Part shown: piece by piece, positions 8,414 to 19,498 of the stretch
Layout of the letters: every line of letters starts with the position of its first letter
Position numbering within the stretch: position 1 is the first letter of the stretch
Source: Flavobacterium supellecticarium
GTDB taxonomy: Bacteria > Bacteroidota > Bacteroidia > Flavobacteriales > Flavobacteriaceae
Assembly (NCBI RefSeq): GCF_004801375.1
Contig: NZ_SSNZ01000002.1
Location: 124,001-188,000, forward strand
Direction of reading: 5' to 3'
DNA: 64,000 bases
The notes under the pieces: model-generated
Seen by the model: the letters and a program-made list of their open reading frames with translations, nothing else
The model's database searches: none
Told to the model about the DNA's origin: nothing
Made by a program: the position numbers and the translations under genes

Positions 8414-9296
8414 TCCGGTATTATTAAAAGAAACGGTTGGTGGGTTGAATATAAAACCGGATGGTATTTATGTGGATGTAACCTTCGGTGGTGGTGGTCA
8501 TTCACGGGAAATCATGCGTCATCTTGGGCCAAACGGAAAGTTGTTTGCCTTTGATCAGGATGCCGATGCTTTGGCAAATGTGATCGATGATGAGCGATTT
8601 ACACTGATCAATGAAAACTTTCGCTATATCAAACGGTTTTTGCGTTTTCATGGCGTAAAACAAGTCGACGGAATTTTAGGTGATTTAGGGGTTTCGTCTC
8701 ATCAGTTTGATGTTCCGGAAAGAGGATTTTCAACCCGATTTGATGCCGAACTGGATATGCGAATGAATCAAAAAGGGGAATTGAGTGCTTTCCATGTCGT
8801 AAACGAATACGATGAATCGGATTTAAAACGGATGTTCTTTGATTATGGCGAATTGAAAAATGCCGGAGCGCTTGCGAATACTATTGTAATGGCGCGTAAA
8901 GAAAATCCGATCCGCAATACCGAACAATTAAAAAAAGTGTTAAGCCGCTTTTTACCGGCACACAAAAGCAATAAAATTCTGGCACAAATCTATCAGGCGA
9001 TACGTATAGAGGTAAACCAGGAAATGGATGTGCTAAAAGAATTTTTGGAGCAGTCGCTGGAACTATTAAAGCCGGAAGGGCGTTTGAGTGTGATATCGTA
9101 TCATTCGCTGGAAGACCGACTGGTAAAACGTTTTATGCGAAACGGAATGTTTGAAGGAGAACCGGAACGCGATTTCTTTGGAAGATTTGAAGTTCCGTTC
9201 CAGTTAATAGGAAAACTGATCGTGCCTTCGGAAGAGGAAATTGCAGTAAACAACCGGGCGCGGAGTGCTAAACTAAGGATCGCTGAAAAACGCTGA
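8400..9296 (+). CDS. rsmH: 16S rRNA (cytosine1402-N4)-methyltransferase RsmH
   Basis: Methylates C1402 in the decoding centre of 16S rRNA using S-adenosylmethionine. The SAM-binding GGGGHS motif lies near residue 30, with GDLGVSSHQFD, the RGFSTRFD segment and the C-terminal ISYHSLEDR motif all present. I use ATG 8400 (298 aa, MEYHNPVLL), since proteins of the family start close to HxPVLL; another in-frame ATG lies at 8388. It overlaps mraZ and is followed by ftsL after 23 bases. Confidence 0.95.
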   Translation: MEYHNPVLLKETVGGLNIKPDGIYVDVTFGGGGHSREIMRHLGPNGKLFAFDQDADALANVIDDERFTLINENFRYIKRFLRFHGVKQVDGILGDLGVSSHQFDVPERGFSTRFDAELDMRMNQKGELSAFHVVNEYDESDLKRMFFDYGELKNAGALANTIVMARKENPIRNTEQLKKVLSRFLPAHKSNKILAQIYQAIRIEVNQEMDVLKEFLEQSLELLKPEGRLSVISYHSLEDRLVKRFMRNGMFEGEPERDFFGRFEVPFQLIGKLIVPSEEEIAVNNRARSAKLRIAEKR

Positions 9297-9319
9297 AACA
9301 AACGAAAATACGAAGAATC

Positions 9320-9667
9320 ATGATGAAAGAAGGCGTTTATAGTTTGTTAAAAGCAAAGTTCCTGATTAGCGATGATGCGTTGAAAAATTGGCGCTTTATC
9401 GTTTTTCTGATTTTATTGGCTATGATAATGATTGCCAATTCGCACCGATACGAACAGAAAACATTCCGAATTACGGAACTGACAAACGAGGTAAAAGAAT
9501 TGCGATCGGAGTTTGTAGATCGCAGATCGGAATTGATGGAGCTCAAAATGGAATCCACCATATCAGCCGAAATGGAAGCAAAAGGAATTCAGCCGTCATC
9601 GGTTCCGCCGAAAAAGATAAAAGTTAAAGAAGAAGAAAAGAATATTCTAAAAAAAATATGGCAGTAG
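9320..9667 (+). CDS. ftsL: FtsL-like cell division protein
   Basis: A 115-aa single-pass membrane protein: a cytoplasmic N-terminal segment, one transmembrane helix at about residues 25-43, and a periplasmic coiled coil rich in Glu, Arg and Leu. This shape and its place between rsmH and ftsI are those of FtsL, which joins the FtsQ/FtsB complex and activates the FtsW-FtsI synthase at the septum. Sequence identity across the family is low, so the call rests mostly on topology and position. The end overlaps ftsI by 10 bases. Confidence 0.85.
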   Translation: MMKEGVYSLLKAKFLISDDALKNWRFIVFLILLAMIMIANSHRYEQKTFRITELTNEVKELRSEFVDRRSELMELKMESTISAEMEAKGIQPSSVPPKKIKVKEEEKNILKKIWQ

Positions 9668-11658
9668 AAGATAAAAATATCTCTTACCGAATCTATCTGG
9701 TGGCCTTCGCGATTTTCGCGATGGCTATTTTCGTTGCTATAAAGCTAACGAATATCCAGTGGGTGGAAGGGGAATATTATCGGAAACTGGCCAAAGAGCG
9801 TACGGTAAAAAATTTTGTTATTCCTGCGAATAAAGGAAATGTATATTCAGCAGACGGAAGTTTGCTGGCGACCTCAATTCCGAATTATACGATTCGCTTC
9901 GATGCGGTAGCGCCGAAAAAAGAAGATTTTGACAAAAATGTAAAACCGCTGGCGGATTCGCTTTCCGGATTATTAGGAAAACCGTCGAGCTATTTTCAAA
10001 CCGAACTGCGCAGAGCCCGTGCCAACAAAAACCGCTACTATCTGTTAGCGCGTAAGCTAAGCTATACGCAATATATGAAAATGAAAAGTTTCCCGCTTTT
10101 TAATCTGGGAGCGTATAAAGGAGGAATGATCACCGAACAAAAAACGGTAAGGGAGCATCCGATCGGAAAAATTGCCGAGCGAACCATTGGTTATGAGCGT
10201 CAGGATGAAGGTGGAAAAGAAACACGAGTGGGAATTGAAGGGGCTTTTGGAGCGTATCTGAATGGAAAAGACGGTCAGCGTTTGATGCAGAAAATTGCCA
10301 AAAATCAATGGAAACCGATTAGTGATAATAACGAAATAGAACCACGCGACGGTTACGATATCATTTCAACGATCGACGTGTATATTCAGGATATTGCGCA
10401 CCATGCCTTATTAAAACAACTGGAATTATACGAAGCCGATCACGGTTGTGTGGTGGTGATGGAAACGAACACCGGAGAGATCAAGGCGATTTCCAACTTA
10501 GGAAGAACCAGCGACGGTAGTTATTACGAAACGATCAACTATGCGGTGGCCGAATCGCACGAACCGGGATCAACCTTTAAACTGGTTGACCTGATTGCAT
10601 TACTGGATGATCGAAAAGTAGATACCAGCAAAGTATACGATTCCAAAGGTGGCGATATTACGTATTACAACCGTCACGTTCGCGATTCCAAAAGAGGTGG
10701 ATATGGAAAAGTTAGCCTGGCCAAAGGATTTGAAGTATCGTCGAATACAGTAATGGTTCAGGCCGTTTACGACAATTATAAAGACAATCCGCGTCAGTTT
10801 GTAAACCGAATCAACAACTTGGGATTGGACCGTCCGTTAGGATTGCCGTTTAAAGGAGAAGGGAGACCGTTTATTCCGCAACCGGGCGAAAAAGGATGGT
10901 CGGGAGTGGCCTTACCATGGATGGCTTTTGGTTACGGGGTTTCGATTACGCCTTTACAAACATTAACGTTGTACAATGCGGTGGCGAATAACGGTGAAAT
11001 GGTAAAACCGCAATTTGTAAAAGAAATCAAAGAATGGAATAAAACCATCAAAAAATATGATAAACAGGTGTTGAATCCAAAAATATGTTCGGATGAGACC
11101 CTTAAAAAAGTACATGCCATTCTGGAAAATGTGGTAAAACGCGGAACGGGTTCCAAATTGTATTCCAAAGATTTTTCGATGGCCGGAAAAACAGGTACCG
11201 CTCAGGTAGATTACCACAAAGGCGACGGACAAATGTATTATGCCTCATCGTTTGCCGGATATTTCCCGGCCGACAAGCCAAGGTATTCCTGTATTGTAGT
11301 CGTACACAAACCGAATACGTCAAAAGGATTGTATTATGGAGCCGATGTAGCCGGACCGGTTTTTAAGCGTATCGCGCAAAAAATATTTACCGATGTGCCA
11401 TCGACAAACGAAGTGAAAAAATTAAACCGCAAAATCCTGAATCAGGAACAAAGCTATGCGGCTTACTATGATAAAGTACAGAAAAAAGAAAACATCGTGC
11501 CGAATGTAAAAGGAATGACCGGAATGGATGCGGTGGCGTTGTTGGAAAATTTCGGACTTAAAGTGAAAATAAAAGGAATAGGAAAAGTAAAACAGCAGTC
11601 CATTTTACCGGGACAAGTATTTACGAAAAACCAAGTAATAACATTAGAATTATCGTGA
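9658..11658 (+). CDS. ftsI: Septal peptidoglycan transpeptidase FtsI (PBP3) with a PASTA domain
   Basis: Crosslinks peptide stems at the division septum. The order is: a transmembrane anchor at residues 11-30, a PBP dimer domain to about 210, and a transpeptidase domain with the catalytic motifs S305-T-F-K308, S361-S-N363 and K511-T-G513. Residues about 605-666 form one C-terminal PASTA domain, common in Bacteroidota and Gram-positive bacteria but absent from the E. coli protein. It starts inside ftsL, and its stop codon overlaps the murE GTG start (GTGA), so the three genes are probably coupled in translation. It is the likely partner of FtsW, encoded downstream. Confidence 0.96.
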   Translation: MAVEDKNISYRIYLVAFAIFAMAIFVAIKLTNIQWVEGEYYRKLAKERTVKNFVIPANKGNVYSADGSLLATSIPNYTIRFDAVAPKKEDFDKNVKPLADSLSGLLGKPSSYFQTELRRARANKNRYYLLARKLSYTQYMKMKSFPLFNLGAYKGGMITEQKTVREHPIGKIAERTIGYERQDEGGKETRVGIEGAFGAYLNGKDGQRLMQKIAKNQWKPISDNNEIEPRDGYDIISTIDVYIQDIAHHALLKQLELYEADHGCVVVMETNTGEIKAISNLGRTSDGSYYETINYAVAESHEPGSTFKLVDLIALLDDRKVDTSKVYDSKGGDITYYNRHVRDSKRGGYGKVSLAKGFEVSSNTVMVQAVYDNYKDNPRQFVNRINNLGLDRPLGLPFKGEGRPFIPQPGEKGWSGVALPWMAFGYGVSITPLQTLTLYNAVANNGEMVKPQFVKEIKEWNKTIKKYDKQVLNPKICSDETLKKVHAILENVVKRGTGSKLYSKDFSMAGKTGTAQVDYHKGDGQMYYASSFAGYFPADKPRYSCIVVVHKPNTSKGLYYGADVAGPVFKRIAQKIFTDVPSTNEVKKLNRKILNQEQSYAAYYDKVQKKENIVPNVKGMTGMDAVALLENFGLKVKIKGIGKVKQQSILPGQVFTKNQVITLELS

Positions 11659-13118
11659 CAGCCCTAAAAGACATATTATATAAAGTAGCGATCGAAGCGG
11701 TAAAAGGTACGACCGATGTATCGGTTGGCAAAATTGAATTCGATTCCCGAAAGATAGAATCGGACGATGTATTTGTTGCGATCAGAGGAACCGTTTCCGA
11801 CGGGCATGATTTTATTGAAAAAGCAATCAGCCTGGGTGCGATAGCGGTAGTTTGTGAAGTAGTGCCGCAAACAACCCACGACGGAATTACCTATGTTCAG
11901 GTAGCAGATACGAGTTTGGCGTTGGCCTATATGAGTGCCAACTATTACGGCGATCCGTCGGCCAAATTAAAACTGGTTGGTGTTACCGGAACCAATGGGA
12001 AAACAACCATCGCGTCCCTGTTATATCAGCTGTTTAAAAAGGCCGGTTATAAAGTAGGATTATTATCAACCGTAAAAATTTTAGTCGACAATAAAGAATA
12101 CAAAGCCACACATACCACACCGGATTCATTAACCATTAATTACTATATGAATGAAATGGTTGAAGAAGGTTGTGATTATTGTTTTATGGAAGTGAGTTCG
12201 CACGGGATTCACCAGAAACGTACCGAAGGTTTGCATTTTACCGGAGGCGTTTTTACCAACCTGTCGCACGACCATTTGGATTACCATCCGACATTTGCGG
12301 AATACCGCGATGTTAAAAAATCATTTTTTGACAACCTGCCGAAAACCGCTTTTGCGATCACGAATATCGATGACAAAAACGGCCCGGTGATGTTGCAAAA
12401 CACCAAAGCTAAAAAACGCACCTACGCACTAAAAACTTACGCCGATTACCGTGCGCAGATCTTAGAAAACCAGCTTTCTGGTTTGCTGTTAAAAGTAAAC
12501 GAACAGGAAGTGTGGGTTCGCCTGATCGGTTCGTTTAACGCCTATAACCTTTTGGCGATTTATGGTGTGGCCATCGAATTGGGGATCGAAAGTCAGGAAG
12601 CATTGCGACTGTTAAGCGAACTGGAAAGTGTTTCCGGGCGTTTTCAGTATATCGTATCGGCGGGAAATATCACCGCTATTGTCGATTATGCCCATACGCC
12701 TGATGCCTTAGAAAACGTATTAAAAACGATAGAAGATATCCGTACCAAAAACGAACAACTGATCACGGTTGTGGGATGTGGCGGAGATCGCGATACCACC
12801 AAAAGACCTATCATGGCCAATATTGCGTCAACAATGAGCGATAAAGCCATTTTTACGTCAGATAATCCGCGAAGTGAAAAGCCGGAAGCCATTATCGAAG
12901 ACATGGAAAAAGGTGTGGAACCGCAAAACTATAAAAAAACGGTATCGATTGTGGATCGCAAACAGGCCATCAAAACGGCTTGTCAGCTCGCACAACCCAA
13001 TGATATCATCCTGATTGCCGGAAAAGGACACGAAACCTACCAGGAAATTCAGGGTGTACGTCACGATTTTGACGATATGAAAACGGTAAAAGAACTATTA
13101 GAACAACTTAATAAATAA
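11655..13118 (+). CDS. murE: UDP-MurNAc-tripeptide synthetase MurE (meso-diaminopimelate adding)
   Basis: An ATP-dependent ligase that adds the third amino acid to UDP-MurNAc-L-Ala-D-Glu. The ATP-binding [10 protein letters not shown] motif is near residue 113. The substrate motif DNPRSEKP in the C-terminal domain is the DNPR form associated with meso-diaminopimelate rather than lysine. It starts with GTG, overlapping the ftsI stop. 487 aa, normal length. MurF, the next enzyme of the pathway, is not in this cluster. Confidence 0.96.
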   Translation: MTALKDILYKVAIEAVKGTTDVSVGKIEFDSRKIESDDVFVAIRGTVSDGHDFIEKAISLGAIAVVCEVVPQTTHDGITYVQVADTSLALAYMSANYYGDPSAKLKLVGVTGTNGKTTIASLLYQLFKKAGYKVGLLSTVKILVDNKEYKATHTTPDSLTINYYMNEMVEEGCDYCFMEVSSHGIHQKRTEGLHFTGGVFTNLSHDHLDYHPTFAEYRDVKKSFFDNLPKTAFAITNIDDKNGPVMLQNTKAKKRTYALKTYADYRAQILENQLSGLLLKVNEQEVWVRLIGSFNAYNLLAIYGVAIELGIESQEALRLLSELESVSGRFQYIVSAGNITAIVDYAHTPDALENVLKTIEDIRTKNEQLITVVGCGGDRDTTKRPIMANIASTMSDKAIFTSDNPRSEKPEAIIEDMEKGVEPQNYKKTVSIVDRKQAIKTACQLAQPNDIILIAGKGHETYQEIQGVRHDFDDMKTVKELLEQLNK

Positions 13119-13122
13119 CCAG

Positions 13123-14352
13123 ATGCTGTATTATTTCTTTCAATATTTAGATAAAACCTTAGATATTCCGGGAACTGGAGTGTTCCAGTATATCACGTTT
13201 CGATCAGGTTTGGCTATTATTTTGTCGCTAATGATCTCCACGATTTTCGGAAAACGAATCATCAATTTTCTGCGAAAACAACAAATCGGAGAAACCGTTC
13301 GTGAATTAGGACTGGAAGGTCAGAAAGAAAAAGCGGGAACGCCAACGATGGGAGGATTGATCATTATCTTCTCCACGTTGATTCCGGTGTTTTTATTAGC
13401 AAAACTGGATAATGTCTATGTAATGTTGCTAATCGTAACCACGCTTTGGATGGGAACCATTGGCTTTATCGACGATTATATCAAGATCTTTAAAAAAGAT
13501 AAAGAAGGATTAAAAGGTAAATTTAAAGTTGTTGGACAGGTTGGATTGGGAATCATCGTAGGTTCGGTATTGTATTTCCATCCGGGTGTTACGGTGCGTA
13601 CCGACACCGCTACCAGTAATATTTTTCAGACGCCGGGAACGACAACCATTGCTCCGACGCCAACAGAAGAAAAATCAACAGCAACTACGATTCCGTTCTT
13701 TAAAAATAACGAATTCGATTATGCCGAATTATTAGCCTGGACTGGTGATGGCTACGAAAAATATGCCTGGTTGATTTTTATTCCGGTTGTGATTTTTATC
13801 ATCACGGCGGTTTCCAACGGTGCCAATCTTACCGATGGAATCGACGGGCTGGCAGCGGGAACATCGGCCATATCGGTGCTCACGCTCGGGATTTTTGCCT
13901 TCGTTTCCGGTAATATCATCTTTTCGAATTACCTGAATATTATGTATATCCCAAATTCCGGGGAAATGACGGTCTATATCGCGGCCTTTGTAGGGTCGCT
14001 CATCGGTTTCCTCTGGTACAACACTTATCCGGCAAGCGTATTTATGGGCGATACCGGAAGTTTAACCATCGGAGGGATTATTGCGGTTTTGGCAATCGCG
14101 GTACGTAAAGAATTATTGATCCCGGTATTATGCGGAATTTTCCTTGCCGAAAACCTATCCGTAGTAGTACAGGTGGCCTATTTTAAATATACAAAAAAGA
14201 AATACGGCGAAGGAAGGCGAATCTTCCTGATGTCGCCTTTACACCACCATTATCAGAAAAAGGGCTATCACGAAAGTAAGATCGTAACCCGTTTTTGGAT
14301 TGTGGCGATTTTGTTAGCAATTTTCTCATTGGTTTCATTAAAATTAAGATAG
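13123..14352 (+). CDS. mraY: Phospho-MurNAc-pentapeptide translocase MraY
   Basis: An integral membrane enzyme that transfers phospho-MurNAc-pentapeptide to undecaprenyl phosphate, forming lipid I. It has about ten predicted transmembrane helices. The motifs include GTPTMGG, a FIDDYIK segment with the catalytic aspartates, [10 protein letters not shown] and the SPLHHHYQ loop. At 409 aa it is longer than the E. coli enzyme. The extra length lies at about residues 155-205, a Thr/Pro-rich stretch between two helices followed by a short aromatic segment. It begins 4 bases after murE. Confidence 0.96.
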   Translation: MLYYFFQYLDKTLDIPGTGVFQYITFRSGLAIILSLMISTIFGKRIINFLRKQQIGETVRELGLEGQKEKAGTPTMGGLIIIFSTLIPVFLLAKLDNVYVMLLIVTTLWMGTIGFIDDYIKIFKKDKEGLKGKFKVVGQVGLGIIVGSVLYFHPGVTVRTDTATSNIFQTPGTTTIAPTPTEEKSTATTIPFFKNNEFDYAELLAWTGDGYEKYAWLIFIPVVIFIITAVSNGANLTDGIDGLAAGTSAISVLTLGIFAFVSGNIIFSNYLNIMYIPNSGEMTVYIAAFVGSLIGFLWYNTYPASVFMGDTGSLTIGGIIAVLAIAVRKELLIPVLCGIFLAENLSVVVQVAYFKYTKKKYGEGRRIFLMSPLHHHYQKKGYHESKIVTRFWIVAILLAIFSLVSLKLR

Positions 14353-14353
14353 T

Positions 14354-15685
14354 ATGAGACTAGTAGTATTAGGAGGCGGAGAAAGCGGTGTTGGCACTGC
14401 AATCTTAGGAAAGAAAAAAGGATATGAAGTGTTTCTGTCTGATTTCGGAAAAATTAAAAACAACTATAAAGAAGTGTTGATTCTGAACCAGATTCCCTGG
14501 GAAGAAGAAACCCATACGGAGGATTTGATTCTGAATGCCGATGTGGTGATGAAAAGCCCCGGTATTCCCGACAAGTCGCCGATTGTAAAAAAACTAAAGG
14601 AAAAAAATATTCCGATTATCTCGGAAATCGAGTTTGCCAACAAATTTACAAATGTCGTAACAGTTGGAATTACCGGAAGTAATGGAAAAACGACTACGAC
14701 CATGCTCACGCATCACTTGCTAAAACAAGGCGGATTAAATGTAGGTTTGGCCGGAAACATCGGAAAAAGTTACGCCTGGCAGATCGCCGAAAACAAATTT
14801 GAAGCCTATGTTTTGGAATTAAGTAGTTTTCAGCTCGACGGCGTTATCGATTACAAACCGCATATTGCTGTAATCACCAACATCAGCCCGGATCATTTGG
14901 ACCGCTATAATTACGACTACAGTCAGTATATCGAAGCCAAATTCAGGATTACGAAAAACCAGACAGAAGACGATTACCTGATTTATGATGCCGATGATGA
15001 AGCCATAACCGACTGGCTGAGCAAAAACAAAATACGAGCAAAAAAAGTTCCTTTTTCACTCACAAAAACATTGGAAGAAGGCGCTTATATTAAAGACGAT
15101 ACGATTTATACCAACATCAACAACGAGACATTTATCATGCCAATAAACGAACTATCATTAGAAGGAAAACATAACGTAAAAAATGCAATGGCAGCAACTA
15201 CAGTAGCGCAATTGATGCGTATCCGAAAAGCAACAATCCGCGAAAGCCTGTCCGATTTCCAGGGAGTAGAACATCGTTTGGAAAAAGTACTGAAAATACA
15301 AAATGTACAGTATGTAAACGATTCCAAAGCGACCAATGTAAATGCAACCTTCTTTGCTTTGGATAGTATGACGACGCCAACCGTATGGATCGTTGGAGGT
15401 GTGGACAAAGGAAACGATTATGCTGAATTAATGCCGTTGGTACGCGAAAAAGTAAAAGCAATTGTTTGTTTGGGTGTGGATAATTCCAAAATCATCGAAG
15501 CCTTTGGTAACGTAGTGGACGTAATGGTGGAAACGACCAGTATGACCGAAGCGGTGAAGATTGCTCAGAAAATGGCCGAAAAAGGGGATACGGTTTTATT
15601 ATCACCGGCTTGTGCCAGTTTCGACTTATTTGAAAGTTACGAAGACCGTGGAAAGCAGTTTAAAAACGCCGTACAAAGTCTTTAA
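14354..15685 (+). CDS. murD: UDP-MurNAc-L-alanine:D-glutamate ligase MurD
   Basis: Adds D-glutamate to UDP-MurNAc-L-Ala. The N-terminal Rossmann-like domain starts LVVLGGGESGVG. The ATP-binding motif GITGSNGKTTT is near residue 108, followed by NISPDHLDRY and the C-terminal ligase domain with NDSKATN. It begins one base after mraY ends, in the middle of the operon. Confidence 0.96.
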   Translation: MRLVVLGGGESGVGTAILGKKKGYEVFLSDFGKIKNNYKEVLILNQIPWEEETHTEDLILNADVVMKSPGIPDKSPIVKKLKEKNIPIISEIEFANKFTNVVTVGITGSNGKTTTTMLTHHLLKQGGLNVGLAGNIGKSYAWQIAENKFEAYVLELSSFQLDGVIDYKPHIAVITNISPDHLDRYNYDYSQYIEAKFRITKNQTEDDYLIYDADDEAITDWLSKNKIRAKKVPFSLTKTLEEGAYIKDDTIYTNINNETFIMPINELSLEGKHNVKNAMAATTVAQLMRIRKATIRESLSDFQGVEHRLEKVLKIQNVQYVNDSKATNVNATFFALDSMTTPTVWIVGGVDKGNDYAELMPLVREKVKAIVCLGVDNSKIIEAFGNVVDVMVETTSMTEAVKIAQKMAEKGDTVLLSPACASFDLFESYEDRGKQFKNAVQSL

Positions 15686-15704
15686 AAAATAAAAAAGAAT
15701 AACA

Positions 15705-16991
15705 ATGAAAGCATTATTAACCAATTTAAAAGGAGATAAAGGGATCTGGGCATTTGTGTCCCTGTTGGCCCTGTTTTCTTTTATGCCGGTTTTTAGTGCC
15801 AGTACGAACCTGGTTTATGTGGTGGGAAAAGGTTCAACCATCGGATACCTGATGAAGCACCTGGTGCATATTTTTATCGGTTTCTGCCTGATCTATTTCG
15901 TACATAAAACACCCTACCATTATTTTAAGGCGATCTCGAAAGTAGCCTTGCCGATAGTGGTGTTATTACTGGCCTACACAATGGTTCAGGGAACGACCAT
16001 TGGCGGTGCAAATGCCAGTCGTTGGATTCAGGTTCCGTTTATCGGAGTCAGTTTTCAGACCTCGGCATTGGCGCTCATTGTGCTTATGGTATATGTGGCC
16101 CGTTACCTGTCGAAAATCGAAGGAAAAGAATATACATTTCAGTCGTCACTTTTTGAACTTTGGTTACCGGTTTTTTCAGTAATAATATTAATTTTGCCGG
16201 CCAATTTTTCCACAGCGGCCTTGATCTTTTCAATGGTGTGTATGTTGGTTTTTGTAGGGAAATACCCAATGAAATACCTCGGAATTATTATCGGTGCGGG
16301 ATTAGTAGGATTGATCATGTTCGTTCTGGTAGCGAAAGCCTTTCCGGATGCCATGCCCAACCGTGTGGATACCTGGATGAGCCGTATCGAACGATTCAGT
16401 TCGGATGAGCCGAATGAAGACGATTATCAGATTGAGAAAGCAAAAATTGCCATCGCTTCCGGGAAAATTTACGGATTGGGACCGGGGAAAAGCGTACAGA
16501 AAAACTTTTTACCACAATCGTCGTCCGATTTTATTTTCGCGATTATCGTGGAAGAATATGGACTGTTAGGCGGATTGGCGATTTTGTTTATGTACCTGAT
16601 GTTGTTCTTTCGTTTTTTGATCACCTCACATAAAGCACCGACCATGTTCGGGAAATTGCTAATCGTAGGCCTCGGCTTTCCGATTATTTTCCAGGCCTTG
16701 GTGAATATGGGCGTAGCGGTGGAATTACTACCTACAACCGGTCAGACCTTACCGTTGATCAGTAGCGGGGGAAGTTCGATCTGGATGACCTGTATTGCAA
16801 TCGGGATCATTTTGAGTGTGACGAAAAAAGAAGAGGAAATCGCTCAGGAAGAAGAAGAAAAACGGCAACGGGAAGAAATTTTGCAGCGCCTTATCGATAA
16901 GGAAATGGAGGAGAGCAAAGAAGTGGAAGAAGATTATTCCATCGAAACAGTGGGTGATAACCCGATGAATGCCGTTTTAAATAAAGAATAA
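15705..16991 (+). CDS. ftsW: Septal peptidoglycan glycosyltransferase FtsW
   Basis: A SEDS-family polymerase of lipid II that works with FtsI at the septum. It has about ten hydrophobic helices, the [10 protein letters not shown] segment near residue 104, the large periplasmic loop with [10 protein letters not shown] and the conserved C-terminal motif PLISSGGSS. After the last helix there is a cytoplasmic tail of about 60 residues very rich in Glu, longer than in E. coli. Its position between murD and murG is standard for dcw clusters. Confidence 0.95.
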   Translation: MKALLTNLKGDKGIWAFVSLLALFSFMPVFSASTNLVYVVGKGSTIGYLMKHLVHIFIGFCLIYFVHKTPYHYFKAISKVALPIVVLLLAYTMVQGTTIGGANASRWIQVPFIGVSFQTSALALIVLMVYVARYLSKIEGKEYTFQSSLFELWLPVFSVIILILPANFSTAALIFSMVCMLVFVGKYPMKYLGIIIGAGLVGLIMFVLVAKAFPDAMPNRVDTWMSRIERFSSDEPNEDDYQIEKAKIAIASGKIYGLGPGKSVQKNFLPQSSSDFIFAIIVEEYGLLGGLAILFMYLMLFFRFLITSHKAPTMFGKLLIVGLGFPIIFQALVNMGVAVELLPTTGQTLPLISSGGSSIWMTCIAIGIILSVTKKEEEIAQEEEEKRQREEILQRLIDKEMEESKEVEEDYSIETVGDNPMNAVLNKE

Positions 16992-17016
16992 TAGTTGTAA
17001 GCAACACCAAAATAAA

Positions 17017-18111
17017 ATGAAAGAGAACCCTAAATTCATAATTAGCGGAGGCGGAACCGGAGGACATATCTATCCGGCTATTGCTATTGCCAACGAATTG
17101 AAAGTTCGCTTTCCGAAAGCAGAAATCCTGTTTGTGGGCGCGAAAGATAAAATGGAGATGCAAAAAGTACCACAGGCTGGTTATCCGATTAAAGGATTGT
17201 GGATTGCGGGAATTCAGCGAAAACTGACATTGCAAAACCTGATGTTTCCGTTAAAACTGATATCGAGTTTAACCAAATCACGCGGGATTTTAAAACAATT
17301 TAAACCCGATGTGGTTATCGGAACCGGAGGTTTTGCCAGCGGAGCCGTATTAAAAGTCGCTGCCGGAATGAATATTCCAACCGTGATTCAGGAACAAAAT
17401 TCCTTTCCGGGAATCACCAATAAATTGTTGGGAAAAAAAGCCAATGCGATATGTGTGGCTTACGAAAATCTGGAGCGGTTTTTTCCAAAAGATAAAATCC
17501 GGTTAACCGGAAATCCGGTGCGTCAGGATCTGATTTCGGTAGCCGAAAAAAGAGAGGAAGCTATTACGTATTTTAAACTCGATCCAACCAAAAAAACACT
17601 ATTGGTGTTAGGAGGAAGTTTGGGTGCCAGACGAATCAACCAGTTAATCGCAAAAGAGATCGATTGGTTGCTGGAACAAGGAGTTCAGATCATCTGGCAA
17701 TGCGGAAAACTTTATTTTGAAGAATACAAACACTTTTCTGAAAAAGAAAATGTACAGGTTTTGGCTTTTATTGATCGTATGGATTTGGTATATGCGGCGG
17801 CCGATATGGTGATTTCCCGTTCGGGGGCGTCATCGGTTTCGGAGCTTTGCATCGTGGGGAAACCGGTTGTTTTTATTCCGTCGCCCAATGTAGCCGAAGA
17901 CCATCAGACCAAAAATGCCAAAGCGATTGTCGATAAAAAAGGAGCCTTGTTGCTAAAAGAATCCGAACTGGACAATCATTTTGAGAACACGTTTAAAGGC
18001 TTGCTGGAAAACGAAGAACAAAGAAAACAATTAAGTGACACGATTAAACAATTGGCTTTACCCAATGCAACAAAGCAAATTGTGGATGAGATTGTCCGAT
18101 TGATACGATAA
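17017..18111 (+). CDS. murG: UDP-GlcNAc:lipid I N-acetylglucosaminyltransferase MurG
   Basis: Forms lipid II by adding GlcNAc to lipid I at the inner face of the membrane. The GT-B fold is shown by the N-terminal glycine loop GGGTGGH, a second glycine motif GGSLGA near residue 198, and the donor-site region [11 protein letters not shown] near residue 270. 364 aa, normal length. It is followed after 24 bases by murC. Confidence 0.96.
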   Translation: MKENPKFIISGGGTGGHIYPAIAIANELKVRFPKAEILFVGAKDKMEMQKVPQAGYPIKGLWIAGIQRKLTLQNLMFPLKLISSLTKSRGILKQFKPDVVIGTGGFASGAVLKVAAGMNIPTVIQEQNSFPGITNKLLGKKANAICVAYENLERFFPKDKIRLTGNPVRQDLISVAEKREEAITYFKLDPTKKTLLVLGGSLGARRINQLIAKEIDWLLEQGVQIIWQCGKLYFEEYKHFSEKENVQVLAFIDRMDLVYAAADMVISRSGASSVSELCIVGKPVVFIPSPNVAEDHQTKNAKAIVDKKGALLLKESELDNHFENTFKGLLENEEQRKQLSDTIKQLALPNATKQIVDEIVRLIR

Positions 18112-18135
18112 CCAAAAGAAATTGATCGCAGGAGC

Positions 18136-19491
18136 ATGAATTTACCGCAAATACATAACGTCTATTTTATCGGAATTGGAGGCATCGGAATGAGTGCTTT
18201 GGCCCGTTATTTTAAAAACATCGGGAAAAATGTAGCCGGATATGATAAGACACCGACGCACCTTACGGCCGAATTGGAAGAAAGTGGTATTGCGATCCAT
18301 TTTGAGGATAATGTGTCTTTGATTGACGAAGCTTTCCGAAATAAAGAAAATACGCTGGTGGTGATTACGCCGGCAGTTCCAAAACAGCATGCGGAATGGA
18401 ATTATTTTCTGGATAACGGATTTGTGGTTAAAAAAAGAGCGGAAGTATTGGGAATCATTACCAAAGATACCTTTTGCTTTGCGGTAGCCGGTACACATGG
18501 AAAAACCACAACCTCCAGTATTTTGGGACATGTGTTGTATGAAAGCGGCGTCGATATGACAGCCTTTTTAGGTGGAATTGTGGAAAACTATAATTCCAAC
18601 CTGATTGGAAACGGAAAAACGGTAACCGTAGTGGAAGCCGATGAGTTTGATCGTTCGTTTTTGCATTTACATCCGGATATCGCTTGTGTGACGTCGATGG
18701 ATGCGGATCATTTGGATATCTATGGCGACAAAGCTTCGATTGAAGCTTCTTTCGTGGAATTTGCGAATAAAGTAGCCGATAAAAAACAACTGTTCGTGAC
18801 CAATGGACTGCCAATCGAAGCGATAACGGTAGGAATTGAGGACGACGCACAGTTTACGGCAAAAAATATACGAATTGTAGACGGTTGGTATGTGTTTGAT
18901 GTAGATACGCCTACCGGTGCAATAAAAGATGTGAAGTTCGGATTACCCGGCCGACACAATCTGACGAATGCTTTGTTGGCATTGGCGATGGCAAAAACCT
19001 ACGGGGTTTCCGATAGCAATATCGCCAAAGCCCTGTTGAGTTTTAAAGGTGTGCGAAGACGTTTTTCGTTCCAGATTCGCAAACCGGAGTTTGTGTATAT
19101 CGACGATTATGCGCACCATCCGACCGAAATCAATGCGGTACATCAGGCGGTTCGCGAATTGTATCCGGGGAAAAAAGTACTGGCGGTGTTTCAGCCGCAT
19201 TTGTACAGTAGAACCCGCGATTTTGCAGATGATTTTGCCAAAAGTCTGTCGCAATTTGATGAAATCCTGTTATTGGATATTTATCCGGCGCGGGAATTGC
19301 CAATGGAAGGAATTACCTCCGAATGGTTATTAGGGAAAATCGAAAACAGTACCAAAAAACTGATTTCAAAAGAAGTCCTGATTCCGGCACTCGAAAACAG
19401 CGATGCACCGGTAATTGTAACGATAGGAGCAGGTGATGTGGGGGAAATGGTACCCGATATTCGAAAAGCATTAGAAGTAGTAAAAAAATAA
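18136..19491 (+). CDS. murC: UDP-MurNAc:L-alanine ligase MurC
   Basis: The first amino-acid-adding ligase of peptidoglycan precursor synthesis. The N-terminal domain starts with GIGGIGMSALA; the ATP-binding motif is AGTHGKTTT near residue 119; the central domain has EADEFDRSF; and the C-terminal domain has DDYAHHPTEI. The order and the length (451 aa) are typical. It is followed by ftsQ after 7 bases. Confidence 0.96.
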   Translation: MNLPQIHNVYFIGIGGIGMSALARYFKNIGKNVAGYDKTPTHLTAELEESGIAIHFEDNVSLIDEAFRNKENTLVVITPAVPKQHAEWNYFLDNGFVVKKRAEVLGIITKDTFCFAVAGTHGKTTTSSILGHVLYESGVDMTAFLGGIVENYNSNLIGNGKTVTVVEADEFDRSFLHLHPDIACVTSMDADHLDIYGDKASIEASFVEFANKVADKKQLFVTNGLPIEAITVGIEDDAQFTAKNIRIVDGWYVFDVDTPTGAIKDVKFGLPGRHNLTNALLALAMAKTYGVSDSNIAKALLSFKGVRRRFSFQIRKPEFVYIDDYAHHPTEINAVHQAVRELYPGKKVLAVFQPHLYSRTRDFADDFAKSLSQFDEILLLDIYPARELPMEGITSEWLLGKIENSTKKLISKEVLIPALENSDAPVIVTIGAGDVGEMVPDIRKALEVVKK

Positions 19492-19498
19492 CAAAACG

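Noticed and set aside
7927..8505. Long minus-strand frame (192 codons) opposite mraZ and rsmH
   Set aside because: Lies across two well-supported genes and shows biased Ser/Ile composition, a shadow of their codon use.
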